From 13-2-20CM-66-19 sp036273735 (lineage in GTDB: Bacteria > Pseudomonadota > Gammaproteobacteria > Steroidobacterales > Steroidobacteraceae): DNA of 20,922 bases. The stretch is from NCBI GenBank assembly GCA_036273735.1, contig DASUHA010000140.1, positions 1 to 20,922 on the forward strand, written 5' to 3'. A program made the position numbers and the translations under genes. Of the stretch, positions 15,862 to 20,922 are shown in pieces (position 1 is the first letter of the stretch; each line of letters opens with the position of its first letter). A model generated the notes under the pieces. That model was not told where the DNA came from. It worked only from the letters and a program-made list of their open reading frames with translations, and did no database searches.

Positions 15862-17502
15862 TTACCCAAGTCCGAGCCGTTGTTCAGGGGCAACATGGCC
15901 GAAGAAAACGCCGTGCGCCGGGAGCTCGAGCCTGCGGCCGGACACCCGCCCTGCGCTGAGGCCATGGTCTTCGAGGGGGGTCATGGGCGCGAGCGCCGGC
16001 AGGCTCACCGCCTGAGGGCGATCCGAGAGATTGAAGGCCGCCAGGATGGCTTGAGAGTCGAGCGTACGAGTGAACGCGAGCACCGGCTCCGGGAGCTCGA
16101 TGAAGCGGATGTCGCCGCGGCAAAGCGCGGGCTGACGGCTGCGCCAGCAGAGAAAGCGACGGAATGCATTGAGGGGCGAGCCCGGGTCGGCTTCCTGCCG
16201 GGACACCGCGAGCGGCAGATGCTCCAACGGCACCGGCAGCCACGGCGTACCCGTGGTGAAGCCTGCATTTACCGTATCGCGCCAGGGCATGGGTGTGCGG
16301 CAACCGTCCCGGCCCTTGAAGTTCGGCCAGAAGGCGATTCCATAGGGGTCGCGCAGCGCCTCGAACGGCAGTCCCGCCTCCGGCAGCCCGAGCTCCTCGC
16401 CCTGGTAGATGCACACTGAGCCACGCAACGAGCAAAGCATGGCGCTCAGCATGCTCGACATCCCGCGCGCCGCATCGGCACCGCCCCATCGGGTCAGCAC
16501 CCGGGCCACATCGTGGTTGGAGATCGTCCAGCACGGCCAGCCGTGCGGCATCTGACGCTCCAGACTCTCGACCGTGTCGCGGATGTGGGCGGCCCGGTAT
16601 TCCTCGGTCAGCAGCTCGAAGCTGTAGGCCATGTGCAGCCGCGTCTCGCCGGTGTACTCCGCCATGGTCGCGAGCGAGTCCTCCGCGGAGATCTCGCCGA
16701 GACCCACGGCCCCCGGATAGCGGTCGAGCAGCCGACGCAGCTCGGTGAGGAATCCCAGATTCTCCGGTTGGGTGTTGTTGTACCAGTGATATTGGTACGC
16801 GTAGGGATTGTCCGCGGTGAACCCGCGCCCATTGCGCCGTTCCGGCGGCTTCGGCGGATTGTCGCGCAGCCGCTGGTCGTGATAGCAGAAATTGATCGCA
16901 TCCAGCCGCAGGCCATCGACGCCGCGCTCGAGCCAGAACTCCAGGTTCTCGAGCATCGCAGCCGGCACTGCCGGATTGTGGAAATTGAGATCGGGCTGCG
17001 AGTCCAGGAAATTGTGCAGATAGTACTGCCGGCGCCGCGGCTCCCAGCGCCACGCGGGGCCGCCGAAGATCGAGAGCCAGTTGTTGGGCGCACTGCCGTC
17101 GCTCGCCGGGTCGGCCCAGACGTACCAGTCGGCCTTTGGATTGTCACGGCTCGAGCGGCTCTCGATGAACCAGGGGTGCTCCACGGAGGTATGGCTCAGC
17201 ACCTGGTCGATCATGACCTTGAGCCCGCGCGCATGCGCCTGCGCAACCAGGCGGTCGAAGTCCGCGAGATCGCCGAACAGCGGATCCACCGCGCGGAAAT
17301 CGGCGATGTCGTAGCCGAAGTCGGCCATCGGCGACTTGAAGAACGGCGATACCCAGATCGCATCGACGCCGAGCGTTGCGACATAGTCCAGCCGCTGCGC
17401 GATCCCCTCGAGATCGCCGATGCCATCGCCGTTGGTATCGAGGAAGCTGCGCGGGTAGATCTGGTAAATCACCGCGCCACGCCACCAGGGAAATGCGCTC
17501 AT
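15862..17502 (-). CDS. GH13 alpha-glucosidase (oligo-1,6-glucosidase-like subgroup, alpha-1,4 type by motif)
   Basis: This intracellular or periplasmic glycoside hydrolase has 546 residues; no signal peptide is evident, so cytoplasmic is likeliest. The GH13 barrel motifs are region I DQVLSHTS (99-106), region II DGLRLDAINF with nucleophile D201, region III VGLGEISAED with acid/base E270, and region IV TISNHDVAR with D331. The DTNGDGIGD loop (22-30) is a calcium-site pattern. QPDLN (169-173) places it with oligo-1,6-glucosidase/alpha-glucosidase enzymes. The residue after the nucleophile is Ala, which in this group goes with alpha-1,4 rather than alpha-1,6 preference. It is divergent from the TonB receptor and precedes lacI. 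Sucrose-active relatives cannot be excluded. Confidence 0.93.
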   Translation of the reverse strand: MSAFPWWRGAVIYQIYPRSFLDTNGDGIGDLEGIAQRLDYVATLGVDAIWVSPFFKSPMADFGYDIADFRAVDPLFGDLADFDRLVAQAHARGLKVMIDQVLSHTSVEHPWFIESRSSRDNPKADWYVWADPASDGSAPNNWLSIFGGPAWRWEPRRRQYYLHNFLDSQPDLNFHNPAVPAAMLENLEFWLERGVDGLRLDAINFCYHDQRLRDNPPKPPERRNGRGFTADNPYAYQYHWYNNTQPENLGFLTELRRLLDRYPGAVGLGEISAEDSLATMAEYTGETRLHMAYSFELLTEEYRAAHIRDTVESLERQMPHGWPCWTISNHDVARVLTRWGGADAARGMSSMLSAMLCSLRGSVCIYQGEELGLPEAGLPFEALRDPYGIAFWPNFKGRDGCRTPMPWRDTVNAGFTTGTPWLPVPLEHLPLAVSRQEADPGSPLNAFRRFLCWRSRQPALCRGDIRFIELPEPVLAFTRTLDSQAILAAFNLSDRPQAVSLPALAPMTPLEDHGLSAGRVSGRRLELPAHGVFFGHVAPEQRLGLG

Positions 17503-17569
17503 GCTCTCAAGGTTCCTGCCTTGCCGCTGCGGTTACTCTGACACAGAGAGCCGCCGCGGCGCGCAGCGC

Positions 17570-17583
17570 CGCATACGTATGCG
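17570..17583. promoter_or_regulatory. Putative LacI-family operator, box 1
   Basis: CGCATACGTATGCG is a perfect 14-bp palindrome with a central CpG, the classic form of LacI-family operators. It lies 67 bp upstream of the alpha-glucosidase start on one side and 98 bp upstream of the receptor start on the other. Together with box 2 it could serve both divergent promoters. Confidence 0.6.
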
Positions 17584-17587
17584 AGCC

Positions 17588-17601
17588 TGAATACGTATGC
17601 G
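17588..17601. promoter_or_regulatory. Putative LacI-family operator, box 2
   Basis: TGAATACGTATGCG matches box 1 at 12 of 14 positions and keeps the ATACGTAT core. Its centre is 18 bp from that of box 1, under two helical turns, so two dimers could bind side by side. It ends 80 bp before the receptor start codon. Confidence 0.55.
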
Positions 17602-17681
17602 ATTCCTTGCATTCACGCCTCTCCCCCGCGAATCATCCGTCATCCATTTTCTCAGACTACAAATCCCCGGGGGATCATCCA

Positions 17682-20651
17682 GTGATCAGACGCAAGCGCA
17701 ACATCCTCGAGATGGCGGTCGCCACGGCAATCTTCGGCGCCTGTGCGGCCGGTGCGATGCCCATATCGCACGCCGCGCAGCCCGCGAGCACCACGGATGA
17801 CAGCGCTCAGGCGGCATCGCGGACCTCCGATCAGGGCGATACGGCGAGCGCCGATGCGACCACCAACGGACATGTGGCCAATGAGAACCTGCTGCAGCCG
17901 GTGATCATCAACGGTTTCGTCAGCAGCCTGCAGAACGCGATCGTGATTCAGAAGAACTCGAGCTCGATCGACGAGGTCGTGTCCGCGCAGGAGATCGGGC
18001 AGCTCCCCGGCACCAGCATCGCTGATGCGCTGGGTCGCCTCCCCGGCCTCGCGGTCCAGATGTTCAACGGCCGCCCGCAGCAGATCAACATCCATGGGCT
18101 CAGCGCCGATTTCGATGTCACCGAGGTCAACGGCATGATTCAGCCGAGCACCTCGAACAACCGCGACGTGGAGCTGAATCAGTATCCCGCGAGCTGGTTC
18201 AATACCATCGATGTGCACATGGCTCCGAGCGCGAACCTGGTCAACCAGGGTATTGCGGGCACCATAGACATGCAGACCATGCGGCCGCTCTCCCAGCAGG
18301 GCATGGTGGCGCACATGAATGCCAACTACCAGCTCCTGGAGCCGGGCCAGGTGATGCCAGGTCCCGGTGTCAGCAATCGCGGCCACGAAATCGACGGCAT
18401 CTTCGCCGACCAATTCCTCGACCATACGCTCGGCGTCACGCTCGGGGTCGATCTCGAGGCCAACCCGACTCACATCCTGCATCAGGCGCCCTGGGGCTAC
18501 GCCACCGATTCGAGCGGCAATCTCATCATCGGCGGCTCCAAGAACTACAACATTTCGGACCTGCTGAAGCGCAACGGATATCTCGCCACCTTCCAGTTCA
18601 GGCCGTCGAGCGTTTTCGAGAGCACGCTCGACCTGACCTACGAGGAAGCCAAGGAGACGCAGCAGGACAAGGGTGCGGAGTTCCCGCTCGCCTACGGCAG
18701 CGGCACGACCGGCATCCCCGGCACGGTGTCGAATGGCTTCGACCAGAGCGGCACGTTCGACAATGTATATCCGGTCATCCGCAACGATTACACCTACTAT
18801 CAGGACCGGGTGTACAACGCCCTGTTGCACAATCAGCTGAAGCTCGCCCGGGATTGGACCGTGAATCTGAATGGCGGCTTGAGCCGCGCCGAGAGCGACG
18901 ACACCTTCCTCGAGGCTTACTCCGGTTTCGGCTATGACGGTCCGACCCCCCCCAAGGGCACCTCCGTTCCGCCGACCACCGTCGGGTTCAACGAAGGCGC
19001 CAACGGCGAGCTGTATCTCTATCCCTCGCAGAGTCTCGCCGCCAGCAATGTCGTGCTCACGGACCCGCAGGGCTGGGGCTCGGGCTCCAATCTGGTGCAG
19101 TCGGGCTTCATCAACGAGCCGCACACCGAGGATTACATCGGCCATGCAACGCTGAGCGCGACGCGCTTCTTCGACAGTGGCCCGTTCGAGAGCCTGGAGC
19201 TCGGCGTCGACAAGCAGCGGCGTCACAAGAACTACATCATCAACCAGGACTTCCTGGTGTTGGGCGGCGGCCCCTCGCTGCTGCTCGATCAGGGTGCGAC
19301 GACGGCCCTGCCGATCCCGGCGAGCGCGCTCGAGCCGACCACGGATGCGCTCGGCTTCATGGGCATCGGGCCGCAGGTGATGTACAACCCGTTCGCGCTC
19401 ATCCAGAGCGGCACCCTGGTGCCCTATCCGACGGCTGTGTCGTCGACCTCGATGCCACCGGACTGGGTGGTCAACGAGAACGATACCACCGGTTACCTGC
19501 AACTCAACCTCCGGACCGATCTCGGTCCGAACGTCGGTCTGCGGGGCAACATCGGCCTGCAGGCGGCCCATACGGGTCAGACATCCCAAGGCTCGCGCAT
19601 TGCGCCGGGCTCGACCGCGGGCGGCTCGACCGCTGTCGTGCTCCTGCCGACCGCCGGCGGCACCAGCTTCACCCGCTATCTGCCCAGCTTGAACCTCGTG
19701 TTCTCGCTGCCGGCCGACAACGACGTGCGGCTCAGCGCCGCGCGCACGATGGCTCGGCCCCGGATGGACCAGATGAGCGCCAGCATCGGCATCGGCACCA
19801 ATAACGGCAATCTGTCGCTCACCGATCCCAACAAGGGCTTCTTCAGCGGCCAAGGCGGTAACCCACAGCTGCTGCCGACCATGGCAGACACCTACAACGC
19901 CAGTATCGAGCACTACTTCTCACTCGGTTCGAATGGGTACGCCTGCTCCGGCACCCAGGACAAATCGTCTGCGCTCTGCACCTCGGGCGGCGAGGGCTAT
20001 GTTCAGCTGTCGGGGTATTACATCAAGCTCACCGACTTCATCAATCCGGGCGCGGCGACGCTCTTCAATTTCACCCCCTACGTGGCCGGGTATCTGACTC
20101 CACAGCAGCAGCAGCAGCTCGGCACCGTCTACGGCATCATGACGATTCCGCAGAACGACGGCGCCGGCCACATCGAGGGCGAGCAGTTCGCGACCAACCT
20201 GCCGCTCGGGGCGTTCACGCACTGGTTGAACGGCTTCGGCATCCTGGCGAGCGTCGATCGCACGCTGAGCACGGTTTACTATGCGAGCAACACCGCGCGG
20301 GTCACCGTCCCGGGCCTCTCGAAGTGGGTCGAGAACTACACGCTGTACTACCAGCGGGGCGGCTTCCAGGCGGAAGTGAACGACAATATCCGCTCGAGCT
20401 TCCTCGGCGAAGTGTTCGGGCTCAGCGCGACCCGCATCGAGCAGCAGTTCAAGGGGACCGCTTACGTGGATGCGCAGCTCAGCTACGCATTCAGCACCGG
20501 CCCGCTGCAGGGCCTGACGCTGATCGCCACCGGCTCGAACCTGACCAATCAGGGCGTGCAGACCTATAACCTACCTGATCCTCGTCAGGTGCTCACCTGG
20601 GAGCAGTACGACCGCCTCTATACCATCGGGTTCTCGTACCAGTTCCGGTAG
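17682..20651 (+). CDS. TonB-dependent receptor, Xanthomonas/Caulobacter type
   Basis: This is an outer-membrane active transporter of 989 residues, probably for an oligosaccharide. A Sec signal (IRRKRN, then a hydrophobic core, cleavage near SHA-AQ at 31/32) precedes a Ser/Thr/Asp-rich linker. A possible TonB box is VIINGFVSSLQNA (74-86). The plug domain runs from about 90 (SIDEVVSAQEIGQLPGTSIADALGRLPGL) through INIHGLSADFDVTEVNG to NQGIAGTIDMQTMRPL (about 203), followed by the beta-barrel ending YTIGFSYQFR. There is no STN signalling domain. GTG 17682 was chosen for the complete signal peptide and a GGGGGAT about 7 nt upstream. Its neighbours suggest maltodextrin-like substrates. Confidence 0.94.
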   Translation: MIRRKRNILEMAVATAIFGACAAGAMPISHAAQPASTTDDSAQAASRTSDQGDTASADATTNGHVANENLLQPVIINGFVSSLQNAIVIQKNSSSIDEVVSAQEIGQLPGTSIADALGRLPGLAVQMFNGRPQQINIHGLSADFDVTEVNGMIQPSTSNNRDVELNQYPASWFNTIDVHMAPSANLVNQGIAGTIDMQTMRPLSQQGMVAHMNANYQLLEPGQVMPGPGVSNRGHEIDGIFADQFLDHTLGVTLGVDLEANPTHILHQAPWGYATDSSGNLIIGGSKNYNISDLLKRNGYLATFQFRPSSVFESTLDLTYEEAKETQQDKGAEFPLAYGSGTTGIPGTVSNGFDQSGTFDNVYPVIRNDYTYYQDRVYNALLHNQLKLARDWTVNLNGGLSRAESDDTFLEAYSGFGYDGPTPPKGTSVPPTTVGFNEGANGELYLYPSQSLAASNVVLTDPQGWGSGSNLVQSGFINEPHTEDYIGHATLSATRFFDSGPFESLELGVDKQRRHKNYIINQDFLVLGGGPSLLLDQGATTALPIPASALEPTTDALGFMGIGPQVMYNPFALIQSGTLVPYPTAVSSTSMPPDWVVNENDTTGYLQLNLRTDLGPNVGLRGNIGLQAAHTGQTSQGSRIAPGSTAGGSTAVVLLPTAGGTSFTRYLPSLNLVFSLPADNDVRLSAARTMARPRMDQMSASIGIGTNNGNLSLTDPNKGFFSGQGGNPQLLPTMADTYNASIEHYFSLGSNGYACSGTQDKSSALCTSGGEGYVQLSGYYIKLTDFINPGAATLFNFTPYVAGYLTPQQQQQLGTVYGIMTIPQNDGAGHIEGEQFATNLPLGAFTHWLNGFGILASVDRTLSTVYYASNTARVTVPGLSKWVENYTLYYQRGGFQAEVNDNIRSSFLGEVFGLSATRIEQQFKGTAYVDAQLSYAFSTGPLQGLTLIATGSNLTNQGVQTYNLPDPRQVLTWEQYDRLYTIGFSYQFR

Positions 20652-20676
20652 CCCGCGCCGCAGATGATCCCCCTCG

Positions 20677-20710
20677 GCCCCGCCGGCGCGAGCCGACGGG
20701 GCTCGTTTTT
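20677..20710 (+). terminator. Rho-independent terminator after the TonB receptor
   Basis: An 11-bp stem with a single C-A mismatch (20677-20687 with 20692-20702) closes a GCGA loop and is followed by TCGTTTTT. It begins 25 nt after the receptor stop and separates it from the next gene, which must have its own promoter or rely on read-through. Confidence 0.85.
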
Positions 20711-20782
20711 ATGGTCCGGCCTCGGTCGCTCGATGACTTGCTTTCGGCCGGCGCACGGATTGGCGTGTGATACGGTGCGCGA

Positions 20783-20922
20783 ATGACTGAGCTGCGTATC
20801 AGGCGAGTGGTCATCGTCGGCGGCGGCACGGCCGGATGGATGACCGCGGCCGTCTTCAGCCGTGCGATGGGCGAGACTCTGGATATCCGTGTCGTGGAAT
20901 CCGATGCCATCGGCACGGTCGG
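20783..20922 (+). CDS. Tryptophan-halogenase-like flavoprotein, 5' end only
   Basis: Only the first 46 codons are in the window. The product begins MTELRIRRVVIVGGGTAGWM, then TAAVFSRAMGETLDIRVVESDAIGTVG. The FAD-binding Rossmann motif GGGTAGWMTA is the form used by flavin-dependent tryptophan halogenases and their relatives, and the following VVESDAIGTVG matches that family. Such genes frequently lie beside TonB receptors of this type in Xanthomonadales, Caulobacter and Sphingomonas, where their substrate is generally unknown. Catalytic residues (the WxWxIP motif and the active-site Lys) are beyond the window, so halogenation cannot be judged. Confidence 0.8.
   Translation, partial: MTELRIRRVVIVGGGTAGWMTAAVFSRAMGETLDIRVVESDAIGTV

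Noticed and set aside
16513..17541. A 342-codon open frame antisense to the alpha-glucosidase
   Set aside because: Composition is that of a shadow frame, and the GH13 motifs are all on the minus strand.
17652..19913. A 753-codon open frame antisense to the TonB receptor
   Set aside because: High GC leaves opposite frames open. The translation is Arg/Val/Glu-rich with no recognisable domain and covers a clear receptor gene.
20105..20119. CAG triplet run in the receptor gene (five Gln codons)
   Set aside because: Short in-frame Gln stretch in a loop of the barrel; too short to be a meaningful repeat.

Overview
The window looks like a GC-rich (roughly two-thirds G+C by eye) gammaproteobacterial chromosome segment. 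Three things point that way: a bioB-F-H-C-D cluster, a cytochrome aa3 operon with a DUF2244 gene in front of it, and a 'Xanthomonas/Caulobacter-type' TonB-dependent receptor beside a LacI regulator and an alpha-glucosidase. A Xanthomonadales, Nevskiales or Steroidobacter-like lineage is my best guess from gene content; nothing in the sequence fixes the genus. No tRNA, rRNA, CRISPR, IS element or phage gene was seen. Apart from the window ends, no gene-free stretch reaches 300 bp; the largest gap is the 179 bp divergent region at 17503-17681.

Region 1 (1-6053): ubiA (ubiquinone) and dgkA (diacylglycerol kinase) come first. The biotin operon bioB-bioF-bioH-bioC-bioD follows, its cistrons joined by 4-20 bp overlaps. 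Together these enzymes prime pimeloyl-ACP synthesis (BioC), release it from methyl masking (BioH), and carry it through KAPA (BioF), dethiobiotin (BioD) and biotin (BioB). BioA, the missing step, is not in the window. A BirA-operator-like inverted repeat containing a perfect TTGACA sits just upstream of bioB.

Region 2 (6160-14129): a respiratory block. It runs DUF2244 membrane protein, ctaC/coxB, ctaD/coxA, a 52-aa single-pass protein, ctaE/coxC, a reverse-strand DUF2909-like two-TM protein, SURF1, a SCO/thioredoxin-like Cx3C protein, ctaA (heme A synthase) and ctaB (heme O synthase). It encodes the three core subunits of an A1-type aa3 oxidase, the heme A pathway and some assembly factors. 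ctaG/cox11 (CuB insertion) is not here, and the small membrane protein occupies its usual slot.

Region 3 (14186-20922): an accessory sugar-uptake locus. A 152-aa protein of unknown function lies convergent to ctaB. Next, on the minus strand, come a GH13 alpha-glucosidase and, downstream of it, a LacI-family repressor. Divergent from these is a large TonB-dependent receptor with a strong hairpin terminator, followed by the first 46 codons of a tryptophan-halogenase-like flavoprotein cut by the window end. Two tandem palindromic boxes centred on ATACGTAT lie between the glucosidase and the receptor and are the natural candidates for the LacI operator. The simplest reading is a maltooligosaccharide-type uptake and hydrolysis regulon.
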